The notes: a model not told the origin generated them from the letters alone. Shown: positions 42,065 to 51,181, counted from the stretch's first letter. The stretch: 64,000 nucleotides of DNA from Rhizocola hellebori (GCF_016862955.1 NZ_BONY01000029.1:1-64000); one strand, 5' to 3'. Program-made: numbers and translations.

Positions 42065-43300
42065 ATGGCGAGAAGGCATGACCGGTTGCGCGAGCTGGGA
42101 TGGCTCGCGACAGGCGCCGCCATCGGCGGGCCCGCGCCCCTGTTGCTGGCGCTGGTCGCATTGGCCCTGCCTGCCAGCCTCGCCGGCGGCTTTGGGCTGG
42201 CGGTCTTCGCCGGGGTGGTATGGATGTGCCGTCGGCTCGCCGGTGTCCAACGACGGCGCGCGGCGGCTGTCCTGGGCTGCCCAGTGCCCTCGCCCTACCG
42301 GCAGCCGCCCTCTGGGTCGTGGGCCCGGCTGCGGACGGTCCTCGGCGATCCCGGAACCTGGCGCGATCTGGCCTGGCTGGCCTGCCAGTTCATCGTGGGC
42401 CTGGGCAGCCTCGTGCTGTGTGTCGGGCTGTGGCTGGGCGCGGCCCAGTGCGTCACCGCCCCGGTTCTGCGGGTGCTGCTGCCCGAACCGACCGGGTTCG
42501 ACCCGGCGGTGCTGGAATGGACCGGCCGCTCCGGACCGCTGACTTGGATCCTGGTTCCGGTAGGAATTGGGTTGGCGGCATTGGCCTACCTGTTGCCCCG
42601 GCACCTGGTGCGCGGTCAGGCCCGGCTGGCCGCGATCTTGCTCGGGCCTACCACCGCGGCCCGCCTGTCCGCCCGCGTCGACGGGCTGACCGCCACCCGC
42701 ACGGCGGCCGTGGACGCGTCTGCCTCCGAGCTGCGCCGCATCGAGCGCGATCTGCACGACGGCGCGCAGGCGCGGCTGGTCGCGCTGGCTATGAACCTCG
42801 GGGTCGCCGAGGACGTCATCGACACCGATCCGGCCGGCGCCAAGGCATTGCTGGTCGAGGCCCGCGCCGGTGCCGGTGTCGCGCTGACCGAGCTGCGCGA
42901 CCTGGTGCGCGGCATCCACCCGCCGGTTCTGGCCGACCGGGGGCTGGCCGCAGCGGTCGAGGCCCTCGCCCTCAACAGTGCGTTCCGGGTCGGGCTGGAC
43001 CTGCGGCTGCACCGGCGGCTGGCCGCGCCCGTGGAAGCCGCCGCCTACTTCGCCATCGCCGAAGCGGTCACCAACGCGATCCGCCACAGCGGCGGCAGGC
43101 AGGTCAATGTCACGCTCGTCGACACCGAAAAAACCTTACATATCACCGTGTACGACGGCCGCGGCGGCGCCGATCCGTCACGCGGCACCGGCCTGCTCGG
43201 CATCCAACGGCGGCTGTCAGCCTTCGACGGCACCCTGCGCATCAGCAGCCCATCGGGCGGCCCCACCACACTCGACATGCGGCTGCCGTGCGCGTCCTGA
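42065..43300 (+). CDS. NarL-type sensor histidine kinase
   Basis: 411 residues. N-terminal membrane segments (about 22-50, 100-125, 145-170); a dimerisation domain with the phosphoacceptor His231 in IERDLHDGAQARL; then an ATPase with AEAVTNAIRHSG (N box) and RGTGLLGIQRRL (G box). It overlaps the response regulator gene by 13 bp, a typical tightly coupled two-component system. The stimulus is unknown; the divergent exported hydrolase gene is a possible target or partner. Confidence 0.93.
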   Translation: MARRHDRLRELGWLATGAAIGGPAPLLLALVALALPASLAGGFGLAVFAGVVWMCRRLAGVQRRRAAAVLGCPVPSPYRQPPSGSWARLRTVLGDPGTWRDLAWLACQFIVGLGSLVLCVGLWLGAAQCVTAPVLRVLLPEPTGFDPAVLEWTGRSGPLTWILVPVGIGLAALAYLLPRHLVRGQARLAAILLGPTTAARLSARVDGLTATRTAAVDASASELRRIERDLHDGAQARLVALAMNLGVAEDVIDTDPAGAKALLVEARAGAGVALTELRDLVRGIHPPVLADRGLAAAVEALALNSAFRVGLDLRLHRRLAAPVEAAAYFAIAEAVTNAIRHSGGRQVNVTLVDTEKTLHITVYDGRGGADPSRGTGLLGIQRRLSAFDGTLRISSPSGGPTTLDMRLPCAS

Positions 43301-43926
43301 TCGTCGAGGACCAGGCCCTGCTACGCGACGGGCTGACCCGGATGCTGACCGCATACGGCATGGACGTGGCGACCACCCCAGCCGACGGCACCGGCCTGGC
43401 CGAGCGAATCGTTGCCCAGCAACCGGATATCGCGGTCGTCGACGTCCGGCTGCCACCGACTTTCACCGACGAAGGACTCCGCGCCGCTGTGGCCGCCCGC
43501 CGCGCCGTCCCCGGCCTGCCGATACTGGTGCTCTCGCAGTATGTCGAGCGGCTGTATGCACGGGAGCTGCTCGCCGACGGTGCCAGTGCGGTCGGGTACC
43601 TGCTCAAGGATCGCGTCGCCGACGTGCGCCAGTTCATCGACGCGGTTGGCCGGGTCGCGGCGGGCGCCACCGTCATGGATCCCGACGTCATCGCGCGCCT
43701 GCTGCACCGGCCCGACACCCTGGCCACCCTCACCACCCGGGAAGGCGACGTGCTGCGCCTCATGGCCGAAGGCCACTCCAATGCCGCCATCGCCGCCCGG
43801 ATCGCCGTCACCGAGAAGTCGGTCAGCAACCTCATCAACTCACTGTTCGCCAAGCTCGGCCTGCCCCCCTCGGCCGACCACCACCGGCGCGTCCTAGCCG
43901 TCCTGAGCTACCTCGACCACGCCTAG
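43288..43926 (+). CDS. NarL/FixJ-type response regulator
   Basis: 212 residues from the GTG at 43288, which lies inside the kinase gene. Receiver domain with the phospho-Asp at residue 52 (VVDVRLPP), the Thr/Ser and Lys (LKDRV) positions, and a LuxR-type HTH, LTTREGDVLRLMAEGHSNAA then IAVTEKSVSNLI. It is phosphorylated by the linked kinase and binds DNA as a dimer. A large out-of-frame ORF across both genes is a shadow of high GC. Confidence 0.93.
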   Translation: MRVLIVEDQALLRDGLTRMLTAYGMDVATTPADGTGLAERIVAQQPDIAVVDVRLPPTFTDEGLRAAVAARRAVPGLPILVLSQYVERLYARELLADGASAVGYLLKDRVADVRQFIDAVGRVAAGATVMDPDVIARLLHRPDTLATLTTREGDVLRLMAEGHSNAAIAARIAVTEKSVSNLINSLFAKLGLPPSADHHRRVLAVLSYLDHA

Positions 43927-43946
43927 AACCAAGGCTTTCCGAGCGA

Positions 43947-44852
43947 TCAGGTCCCGCAGGGGATGTTGACCGGGCCGAGGTCCCGGACGACCTGGGCGAG
44001 GGCGCGGGTGAGACTGTTCTCCGACTCGGTGTGCCACACCAGGGCGTAGGGCAGGGCGCTCATGTCGCGGACAGGGACGAAGTCGATGTCTGGCCGGGAC
44101 CAGTAGCGGGTCACGTGCCCGGGGAAGAGGGTAACGATCTCCCCGGAGCTGATCAGCGTCAGGTAATCCTCATGGCTTCGCACGATCGGGCCGCGATCGA
44201 TGGCACGGCCCTTGGGGGTGCGGGACGGTATGTACCCGTCGAGCCAGTAGTCGGGGCTGGAGGAAGGCACGTTTGGGTGCTGGAAGTCGCCGATGTCTTC
44301 CACGGAGATGGACTTGCGGCGGGCCAGTTCGTGGTCGGACGCCACACCGAGGACGCGAGTCTCGGCAAAGACTATTGGGCCGACAGTGAGGTCTGGTTCG
44401 TCGACCGGTAGCCAGACCAGCAGGGCATCAATCTCACCACTGCGCAGTCCGGCGAAGGGGTCCACAAAGGACGCATTCTGAAGGCGCAGCTTCCATCGCG
44501 GGTGGCGGGCCCGGAACGTCTCCCAGACCGGCCGCAGGTCGTAGCCGTTGATAGAAAGCATGCCCACCCTCAGCACGTGCGTGATGCCCTGGGCGGCAAG
44601 TTGAGCCCGCTCGAGACTGGCCCGCAAGCCTTCGTAGACCGGCCGCAGGTCGTCACGCAGCTGGCAGCCAAGGGGCGTCAGGCGGATCTGGCGGCGATTG
44701 GACCGGTCGAAGAGCGCACCGCCGATGCGGCGCTCCTGTTGGTTGATCGCCTGACTGATCCGGGCTTGCGAGACGTGCAGCCGCTCGGCGGTCCGTCCAA
44801 AGTGGAGCTCATCGGCGAGTGTCAGAAAGATCTCGACGTCTCGTATCTCCAC
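43947..44852 (-). CDS. LysR-type transcriptional regulator
   Basis: 301 residues: N-terminal winged HTH (LADELHFGRTAERLHVSQARI, about 12-32, then NQQERRIGG), and a C-terminal substrate-binding effector domain (from about residue 92, LRVGMLSINGYDLRPVW). Divergent from the hemerythrin operon with 191 bp between; a palindromic site lies at 44967-44988. It likely regulates that operon. The effector molecule is unknown. Confidence 0.93.
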   Translation of the reverse strand: MEIRDVEIFLTLADELHFGRTAERLHVSQARISQAINQQERRIGGALFDRSNRRQIRLTPLGCQLRDDLRPVYEGLRASLERAQLAAQGITHVLRVGMLSINGYDLRPVWETFRARHPRWKLRLQNASFVDPFAGLRSGEIDALLVWLPVDEPDLTVGPIVFAETRVLGVASDHELARRKSISVEDIGDFQHPNVPSSSPDYWLDGYIPSRTPKGRAIDRGPIVRSHEDYLTLISSGEIVTLFPGHVTRYWSRPDIDFVPVRDMSALPYALVWHTESENSLTRALAQVVRDLGPVNIPCGT

Positions 44853-44966
44853 GTGCGCCTCCGATCCGCGGTCGAGTCAGCCCAAGGTCGACAGCATACG
44901 AAAGATGATCGTGACATGTCACCCCAGAGGACCCTCGGCATCACGAACTACCAGGTCAGAGCGGGT

Positions 44967-44988
44967 GTGATAACCGACGCGTTATCAC
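44967..44988. promoter_or_regulatory. Palindromic operator candidate (LysR box)
   Basis: GTGATAAC (44967-44974) and GTTATCAC (44981-44988), a perfect 8-bp inverted repeat with 6 bp between. It contains the T-N11-A core typical of LysR-type sites and lies in the 191-bp gap between the divergent LysR and hemerythrin genes. Confidence 0.65.
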
Positions 44989-45043
44989 GGAGCGGCCGAA
45001 GTCAGCGTTGATCGACATGCGTACCCCCGCCAAGGTTTGAGTC

Positions 45044-45625
45044 ATGCCTTTGGACCTGACCGCGATGTTCACCATGCACGACGCCTTGCGCCGAGAGCTG
45101 GAGCATCTCGCCCGGGTCGATGACGATCCGAGGCTGGTGTTTCGGACTGCGGGCTGGCGGCGGTTCAAACAAGCAGTGTGGGGCCATCACTGTGCGGAGG
45201 ACGAGGTGCTGTGGCCGGCCTTGCGCCTACGGCTCACCGACCAGCCGGGCAACCTGGTGGTGCTGGAGGCGATGGAAGCCGAACACGCGGCCATCGGCCA
45301 GCTGATCGCGACGATCGATGAGGCGGCGAGCGGTCCGCAAGGCTGCCTGGTGCACCTGGGCGACCTCATCGACTCCCTCGTCACGGGCCTGAAAGGCCAC
45401 CTGGCCCACGAGGAGGAGGCGGTGATTCCGCTGCTCCAGCAGGCGCTTACGGCCGGCCAGTGGGCCGCTTTCGAGAAGGTGCACAGCGAACTGACCGCTG
45501 ACACGCTGTCCGCTCCCGACGGGTGGAGCCCAGCCGCCATGACAGGTCCGCGTCAGCGCCGTGACTGGACGGGCAGCGAATGTCTTAGCAACGAAGAAAA
45601 TCCCGAGGAAGGAAAACAGCGATGA
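45044..45625 (+). CDS. Hemerythrin domain-containing protein
   Basis: 193 residues with the HHE cation-binding four-helix bundle: His residues in MHDALRR, WGHHCAEDE, EAEHAAI and HLAHEEE are the di-iron ligands. These proteins bind O2, NO or act in redox and iron sensing. First gene of a plus-strand operon with the pentapeptide repeat protein and an ABC exporter; its stop overlaps the next start as ATGA. Possibly a sensor that handles an agent which the exporter removes. Confidence 0.9.
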   Translation: MPLDLTAMFTMHDALRRELEHLARVDDDPRLVFRTAGWRRFKQAVWGHHCAEDEVLWPALRLRLTDQPGNLVVLEAMEAEHAAIGQLIATIDEAASGPQGCLVHLGDLIDSLVTGLKGHLAHEEEAVIPLLQQALTAGQWAAFEKVHSELTADTLSAPDGWSPAAMTGPRQRRDWTGSECLSNEENPEEGKQR

Positions 45626-46263
45626 GCAACCAACGACACATGGTGACGCAGTTCCACGCGAGCAGCCTGAGCGGCAGCGACTTCGCGGGCGTCACGGTGC
45701 GAGACGGCAGGTTCGAGGCGAGCGCGCTGCGCGGCGCCAACTTCTCGAACGCCGAAATCATCGGCGGCAAGTTCAAGAGCAGCGATCTGACGGAGGCGAA
45801 CTTCGACGGCGCGAACCTGACCGACGCAAATTTCACCACGGCCGAGCTTTCGGGTGCCAGCTTCCGCGGAACCCGCTTGGTGCGCACCGACTTCAGCATG
45901 TCTGGGCTGACCAACACCCAGTTCTCCGATGCAAATCTCACCGACGTCGTGTTTCGAAAGACCGATTTGACGCGTACGGTGCTCGACCGCTGCGCTTTCA
46001 CCGGCGTCGACTTCTCCCACTCCGATCTGCGCGGCCTCACCTTCGACGGCGTAGCCCTCACCAGTGTGAAGTTCGACGAAGCCGCGCTTGAGGGGGTCTC
46101 GATGCGGGGAGCGATCCTGCGCGACTGTTCCTTCCGCGCCTCGACCAAGAAGTACTACAAAGCCCTTGCCACCGTGAACTTCGACGGCGCGCGCATGGAC
46201 AAGCTGACCTACGCCGGGCTCAAGGGCTTCGGAGTTGAACCGTCCAACGTGACTGTCGAATAA
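45622..46263 (+). CDS. Pentapeptide repeat protein
   Basis: 213 residues of A(D/N)LXX repeats (DFAGV, NFSNA, NFDGAN, NFTTA, DFSHS...), about 30 units, forming a quadrilateral beta-helix. Relatives (Qnr, MfpA, AlbG) mimic B-DNA and protect gyrase from quinolones or toxins. Next to an ABC exporter of the DrrAB type this could be self-protection against a DNA-gyrase poison. ATGA overlap with the hemerythrin gene indicates coupling. Confidence 0.92.
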   Translation: MSNQRHMVTQFHASSLSGSDFAGVTVRDGRFEASALRGANFSNAEIIGGKFKSSDLTEANFDGANLTDANFTTAELSGASFRGTRLVRTDFSMSGLTNTQFSDANLTDVVFRKTDLTRTVLDRCAFTGVDFSHSDLRGLTFDGVALTSVKFDEAALEGVSMRGAILRDCSFRASTKKYYKALATVNFDGARMDKLTYAGLKGFGVEPSNVTVE

Positions 46264-46278
46264 GGAGACTCACCCCCA

Positions 46279-47037
46279 ATGGAAGCTATCAAGGTAAGCG
46301 GACTGCGAAAGTCGTACGGCAAACTGGAGGTCCTCAAAGGTGTGGACCTTTCCGTGGCCAGCGGAAGCATCTTCGCGCTGCTCGGTTCCAACGGCGCGGG
46401 AAAGACCACGCTCGTGCGCATCCTGAGCACACTGCTCAAACCGGATTCGGGCAAGGCAAACGTCAGCGGGTTCGACGTGGTCGCGCAGCCCGAGCAGGTT
46501 CGGGAGGCGATCAGCCTGACCGGCCAGTTCGCCGCGGTCGACGGCATCCTCACCGGCCGCGAGAACCTCATCATGGTTGCCAAGCTCCGGCAGGTGAAGA
46601 ATCCCGGTCAGGTCGCCGACGATCTGCTCAAACGATTCAGCCTTGTCGAAGCGGGGAACCGCCGGGCGGCGACCTACTCCGGTGGCATGCGCCGGCGGCT
46701 CGACATCGCCATGAGCCTCGTCGGCGAGCCGCGAGTCATCTTCCTCGACGAGCCGACCACCGGCCTCGACCCGGAGGCCCGCATCGAAGTCTGGAACGAA
46801 ATCCAGGGCTTGGCCAACAGCGGCACGACAGTCCTTTTGACCACCCAGTACCTCGACGAGGCCGAGAAACTGGCCGACCGGATAGCGATCCTGCACCAGG
46901 GCACCATCATCGTGTCCGGCACCCTGGCCGAACTGCGTAACCTTCTCCCACCCGCGAAGGCGGAGCTCGTGGAACGCCAGCCCACCCTGGAGGAGATCTT
47001 CCTGGCGGTTATCGGAAACAAGGAGGCGCTGGTATGA
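46279..47037 (+). CDS. ABC transporter ATP-binding protein (DrrA-like)
   Basis: 252 residues. Walker A GSNGAGKTT, signature YSGGMRRRLDIA, Walker B VIFLDEPTTGLD, H-loop in TQYLDEAEKL. Homologues such as DrrA power drug efflux. It overlaps the permease by 4 bp and follows the pentapeptide gene by 15 bp. The operon as a whole looks like a resistance module. Confidence 0.95.
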   Translation: MEAIKVSGLRKSYGKLEVLKGVDLSVASGSIFALLGSNGAGKTTLVRILSTLLKPDSGKANVSGFDVVAQPEQVREAISLTGQFAAVDGILTGRENLIMVAKLRQVKNPGQVADDLLKRFSLVEAGNRRAATYSGGMRRRLDIAMSLVGEPRVIFLDEPTTGLDPEARIEVWNEIQGLANSGTTVLLTTQYLDEAEKLADRIAILHQGTIIVSGTLAELRNLLPPAKAELVERQPTLEEIFLAVIGNKEALV

Positions 47038-47795
47038 GCGCGAACGTGTTCAGCAACACCAGTGTGATGCTTGGCCGGTCCGTGCGGCACGTGACCCGCA
47101 GCATCGACACCATCATCACGGTCACGATCACCCCGATCGCTTTGCTGCTGTTGTTCCGCTATGTGTTCGGGGGCGCCATCCAAACAGGTACCGGTAATTA
47201 TGTAAATTATTTGATGCCAGGCATTCTGCTCATTGCCATCGCGAGCGGCATAGCCTATACGGCCTACCGGTTGTACACCGACATGCAAAGCGGCATCTTC
47301 GAACGGTTCCACTCGATGCCGATCGCGCGGTCGTCTGTCCTATGGGGACATGTGCTCACTTCACTTGTGTCCAACGCCCTGTCGCTGCTCATCATCATCG
47401 GCGTTGGGCTGATCATGGGCTTTCGCACGTCGGCCGGAATCCTGGCCTGGCTTGCCGTCGCCGGTATCCTGGGCTTCTTCACCCTCGCCCTCACCTGGGT
47501 CGCGGTGATCCCGGGCTTGCTGGCCTCCACGCCGGACGGGGCATCGGCCTTTTCCTACCCGCTGATCTTCCTGCCGTTCATCAGCTCGGCCTTCGTCCCC
47601 ACCCAGACGATGCCGGGGCCGGTGCGCGCCTTCGCGGAAAACCAGCCGGTCACCTCGATCGTCAACTCCGTCCGGGCGCTGTTCGCGGAGCAGCCGGTGG
47701 GCAACGACATCTGGATCGCCCTCGCCTGGTGCGCCGGCGTCCTCGTCGTCGGATACCTCTTCGCCATGCGGGCCTACCGCCGCAAAATCGCCTGA
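47034..47795 (+). CDS. ABC-2 type transporter permease (DrrB-like)
   Basis: 253 residues, about six membrane spans, of the ABC-2 family (pattern FGGAIQTGTGNYVNYLMPGI, then FERFHSMPIARSSVLWGH, FLPFISSAFVPTQTMPGPVR). It forms the membrane part of the exporter with the ATPase just upstream, translationally coupled (ATGA). Likely exports a hydrophobic drug-like compound. Confidence 0.95.
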   Translation: MSANVFSNTSVMLGRSVRHVTRSIDTIITVTITPIALLLLFRYVFGGAIQTGTGNYVNYLMPGILLIAIASGIAYTAYRLYTDMQSGIFERFHSMPIARSSVLWGHVLTSLVSNALSLLIIIGVGLIMGFRTSAGILAWLAVAGILGFFTLALTWVAVIPGLLASTPDGASAFSYPLIFLPFISSAFVPTQTMPGPVRAFAENQPVTSIVNSVRALFAEQPVGNDIWIALAWCAGVLVVGYLFAMRAYRRKIA

Positions 47796-47807
47796 CCGCC
47801 AAGGAAT

Positions 47808-47835
47808 CCGGCCGCCCACAAGCTTGGGCGGCCGG
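47808..47835 (+). terminator. Terminator-like hairpin after the exporter operon
   Basis: Perfect 11-bp inverted repeat CCGGCCGCCCA (47808-47818) / TGGGCGGCCGG (47825-47835) just after the permease stop. There is no U-tract, but such strong GC hairpins commonly end transcription in high-GC bacteria. The remaining stretch 47836-48034 shows no gene. Confidence 0.65.
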
Positions 47836-48034
47836 TGACCGCGCGGCATTCTTGTCAGCGGACTGGTACGTCGACCGCGATCACGAGGCGCTCGGAGGGC
47901 GGGCAGTCTCGGGCGCATCCGGCCGGGGCGCTTTCCGATCTTGCGAGGTTCTTCTTCCCCACACGATCTGGTTCCGAGTGCCGCACCCCTTCGAATCACA
48001 ACATTGATCATTGACGGACCCACCCCGAGGCAAT

Positions 48035-48106
48035 GTGCACGTACGCGCACGTCACGCAATATGTGCGCGTACGTGCGCATGCTATAGACTGTGCGCGTAC
48101 GTGCAC
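48035..48106. repeat. Three 16-bp near-palindromes spaced exactly 28 bp
   Basis: GTGCACGTACGCGCAC (48035-48050), GTGCGCGTACGTGCGC (48063-48078) and GTGCGCGTACGTGCAC (48091-48106). The third is the exact reverse complement of the first, the middle one differs by one base. Starts are 28 bp apart. The last overlaps the predicted start of the HipA-like gene. They could be operators of a HipB-like repressor. Confidence 0.8.
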
Positions 48107-49311
48107 GCGACGAAGCCTGGCGCGAAACCAGGACCGCCACGCCGCTGTCCCTGTCGATGCCGCTCGCGCAGCGGGAACACGGCGATACACCAGTCCGTGC
48201 GTTTCTGTGGGGCTTGCTTCCCGACAACGAGCGGGTTCTCGATCGCTGGGCCCAGGACTACCAGGTCTCGTCGGGCAATCCCTTCGCCCTGCTCCGTCAT
48301 GTCGGCGAGGATTGTGCGGGAGCAGCTCAGTTCGTCAGACCGGAGCGGGTGGATAAGCTCATCGCAGGCGAGGGAGACGTTCAGTGGCTGACCGATACCG
48401 ATGTCGCTGAGCGCCTGAGGATCTTGCGACGAGACCCGACCGCGTGGCATGTCCGCAACAGTGGCCAGTTCAGTCTGGCCGGTGCGCAGGCCAAGATTGC
48501 ACTCCACCGCGACCCAGGCGCCGGACGATGGGGAGAACCACGGGGGTCGGTACCCACAACGCATATCCTCAAACCGGCAGTGACCGGGCTGGACGACCAC
48601 GACCTGAACGAACACCTCTGTCTTGCCGCCGCAAGGCTTCTTGGACTGCCCGTCGCGTCCACTCACGTCGGCCAGTTTGCCGACGAGCGTGCCATCGTGG
48701 TGCAACGCTACGACCGCCATCAGATGGCGGACGGCACCATCACGCGGATTCATCAGGAAGACATGTGCCAGGCGCTCAGCGTCTCGCCCACCACCAAGTA
48801 CCAGAATGAGGGAGGCCCAACTCCGGAGCAGATCATCGAACTGCTTCGACGAAGCGTCTTTCCAGCACAGTTGGCCGCCGCGGCCGTCAACAGCTTCGTC
48901 GATGCTCTGGCTTTCAACTGGATCATTTATGGCACCGACGGCCACGCCAAAAACTACTCCCTTCTTCTCAGCGGATCGCAAGTGCGCCTCGCCCCGCTGT
49001 ACGACGTAGCCAGTGCGCTTGCCTACGACGACATGTACCCTCCGAAACTCCGGATGGCTATGAAGATCGGCGACGGGTATCGCGTCGAAGCCACCAGCGG
49101 CCGCCATTGGCGAACCTTCGCTGCTATGAACGGACTCGACCCCGATGAGACCATCGCTCGCATCGATCACCTCGTCGAACGAGTACCCGACGCATTCGGG
49201 ACGGTGGCCGAAGATGAGACGATCAGGAGCCTCAAGAGCAAACTGCCGGAACGCCTCACCGAGCGGATCGCGGCCGCGGCCGCGGCCAGCCGAACGCGCT
49301 TGCGGCACTAG
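48091..49311 (+). CDS. hipA: HipA-like serine/threonine kinase lacking its usual N-terminus
   Basis: 406 residues from the GTG at 48091. The HipA N-terminal subdomain is partly present (ATPLSLSMPLA...FLWGLLPDN), then FSLAGAQAKIAL (P-loop), HILKPA, EHLCLAAARLLGL, VQRYDR and the catalytic NWIIYGTDGHAKNYSLL with DVAS. HipA phosphorylates GltX or similar targets and causes persistence, with HipB as antitoxin. The first ~30 residues of the family (initial beta strands) are missing; upstream in frame is a stop at 48085. No HipB lies next to it on either side. So it may be a truncated toxin, or use another start. The near-palindromes overlap the start. Confidence 0.85.
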   Translation: MRVRARDEAWRETRTATPLSLSMPLAQREHGDTPVRAFLWGLLPDNERVLDRWAQDYQVSSGNPFALLRHVGEDCAGAAQFVRPERVDKLIAGEGDVQWLTDTDVAERLRILRRDPTAWHVRNSGQFSLAGAQAKIALHRDPGAGRWGEPRGSVPTTHILKPAVTGLDDHDLNEHLCLAAARLLGLPVASTHVGQFADERAIVVQRYDRHQMADGTITRIHQEDMCQALSVSPTTKYQNEGGPTPEQIIELLRRSVFPAQLAAAAVNSFVDALAFNWIIYGTDGHAKNYSLLLSGSQVRLAPLYDVASALAYDDMYPPKLRMAMKIGDGYRVEATSGRHWRTFAAMNGLDPDETIARIDHLVERVPDAFGTVAEDETIRSLKSKLPERLTERIAAAAAASRTRLRH

Positions 49312-49490
49312 ACAGTGTCTCAGAGTATGTGTAGCCATTCGTTGATGGCGGTGATGTGCACGGTGACTTCGTAACGGACGGCGAGTTTGTCGTACCTGGT
49401 TGCCTGGCCCGGTTTCGTTGGAGGCGGCTGATGCCACGCTCGATGGCGTTGCGCTGCTTGTAGATCTCGGTATTGAACGCGGGATGCCCC
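49312..49490 (-). pseudogene. IS5-family transposase C-terminal remnant
   Basis: On the minus strand the residues IYKQRNAIERGISRLQR and, after a frameshift, RYDKLAVRYEVTVHITAINE match the C-terminal end of IS5-family transposases. The outer end (GACAGTGTCTCAGAG) resembles an IS terminus and directly abuts the hipA stop. The rest of the element is missing. Confidence 0.65.
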
Positions 49491-49570
49491 CGTCAGCTGG
49501 TGTGACCGGTTCTTCCCAGCTTCTGAGGCTTGGGACAGCGCCCTTGACGGATTTGAATTATCCTGCGTCG

Positions 49571-51181
49571 ATGCTCCACGGCTGGCGGACTCGGGTTCTA
49601 TGGCTCGTCTTCGGTGCTATCGCATCGGTGTCTAGCTTTTGGGCGGTAAGGCGGCCCGAGTTTGATCGGCTGGCCGATCTGCATGTGTATTACGGTGCGG
49701 TGCGGTTCGCGCAGGCCGGGCATCCCCTTTACGGGTATGCGGCCGAAAACGGTGACCCTTTCACCTATCCGCCGTTCGCGGCGCTCGTGCTGTGGCCGAT
49801 CGCGTGGTTGTCCGAGCCGGTGGTCAGGTTGGTGTGGCTGGTGGCGGTGAGCCTGACCGTAGTGGTGATTGCGGTAGCTGTGGCGTTGCGGTGGGATCGC
49901 CTCCAGCAGCGGGGTCTATTCGCAGCTGTCTTGGCGTGCATCTTGATCGCTTCTGCTCCAGTGCAATCCGATGTGCGGCTTGGGCAGGTCAGCATATTCA
50001 TCGTGGCTTTGGCGTTGCTTGATGCGCTGGAGATAACCCCAGCCCGGTGGCGTGGCGTGCTTATCGGCGTGGCGGCCGCGATCAAGCTGACGCCGCTGAT
50101 GTTCGTGGTGTTCTTGGTGATTGTGGCCCGCCGCAGCGATGCCGTGCGCGCGGTGCTGACATTTCTTGGTGCAGCGGTCGTGGCTGCCGCGTTGCTTCCG
50201 CGCGATAGTTGGCAGTTCTGGACGAAGACGATGTTCACCACCTCGCGGATCGGTGACATGGCGTCGCTGGGAAACCAGTCCCTGCATGCGATTCTGGCTC
50301 GGGCGGGGATAGACCAGGCGCAGCGTCCGCTGGTGTGGGCGGGGCTGGTGGCGATCATCTGCGGGCTGGCGTTGTGGCGGGCACGGATGCTCGCCATAGA
50401 GGGGCAGCGGGCGCATGCCGCGGTGCTGGTGGGCTGTGCCACGATCGCCGCGTCGCCGGTGTCGTGGACTCATCACCAGGTGTGGACCGTGCTGGCCGGC
50501 ATGCTCCTGGTTGCCGCGGGCGGGTCGGCCCGCCGCGCCGCTGGTGCGTTTCTGCTGGTGGCCATGGCCCTGTCGCTGAGCAACGTGGCCGTAGAGTCAT
50601 GGACTTCGCCCGGTCTGCAGTTCCTGTTCGCCAACGCCCGCGGGTTGAGTGTGGTGGTGTTGTGCTGCGCCGGTTTCGGCGGTGCGCTGACGGCACGAAA
50701 CCTCAGCCAGGACGCCGGTCTCGCCCGTTCGGCCCGATCCATGTGGGCGAGGGGGCTGACCACCATAGCCGCCGGAGTGGCGATGTTCGCGCTGCTGCCG
50801 TTGCCGCCCAGCGTGGACCCGGGCTTGCATTTCAACGATCTGGCCGAGACACGGGAAGTGTTCTCGCACACGACCGTCACCTACTGCCAAAACGGCGTGT
50901 GCAGCCACGATGGGACACAAGGCGGGCTGTTCCTGCTCAACTACAGTGTCGGCTCGAATGGGCAACGGTCCACAGTGGAGGGTTACGTGAATGCGAAGGT
51001 GACCCGGCTGGCGATGCGGACAGCGCCGGGTGCCCCAGTACATTTCGTGCCGATCATGGAACTTGGTGATGGGCGGCGGGTGTTCAGCTTCACCGGCACC
51101 AACCTGTATTACGCCCAGTTCCTAGCCTACGACGCCGACGGGCGGCTGATCGAGAACCCGCCGCGTGACCTGTGGAAATAG
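49571..51181 (+). CDS. GT87-like (DUF2029) membrane glycosyltransferase
   Basis: 536 residues, starting most likely at ATG 49571; the longer frame reads into the IS relic. About ten membrane spans in the first 400 residues and the motif RLADLHVYYGAVRFAQAGHPLY, with the DLxVYY of polyprenol-linked arabinosyl/mannosyl transferases, and PFTYPPFAALVLWPI. The C-terminal ~130 residues are an extracytoplasmic domain with two Cys. The family transfers sugars from polyprenyl phosphate to cell-wall glycans. No glycan cluster is adjacent. Confidence 0.85.
   Translation: MLHGWRTRVLWLVFGAIASVSSFWAVRRPEFDRLADLHVYYGAVRFAQAGHPLYGYAAENGDPFTYPPFAALVLWPIAWLSEPVVRLVWLVAVSLTVVVIAVAVALRWDRLQQRGLFAAVLACILIASAPVQSDVRLGQVSIFIVALALLDALEITPARWRGVLIGVAAAIKLTPLMFVVFLVIVARRSDAVRAVLTFLGAAVVAAALLPRDSWQFWTKTMFTTSRIGDMASLGNQSLHAILARAGIDQAQRPLVWAGLVAIICGLALWRARMLAIEGQRAHAAVLVGCATIAASPVSWTHHQVWTVLAGMLLVAAGGSARRAAGAFLLVAMALSLSNVAVESWTSPGLQFLFANARGLSVVVLCCAGFGGALTARNLSQDAGLARSARSMWARGLTTIAAGVAMFALLPLPPSVDPGLHFNDLAETREVFSHTTVTYCQNGVCSHDGTQGGLFLLNYSVGSNGQRSTVEGYVNAKVTRLAMRTAPGAPVHFVPIMELGDGRRVFSFTGTNLYYAQFLAYDADGRLIENPPRDLWK

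Noticed and set aside
42100-43926. A 608-residue open frame across the kinase and regulator genes
   Set aside because: It is an Arg/Pro/Gly-rich shadow of GC-rich codons; the kinase and regulator frames carry all the conserved motifs. Only its 3' part is real, as the response regulator.
48035-48106. A short CRISPR array
   Set aside because: Spacers would be only 12 bp, repeats are palindromic and there are no cas genes. An operator triplet fits better.
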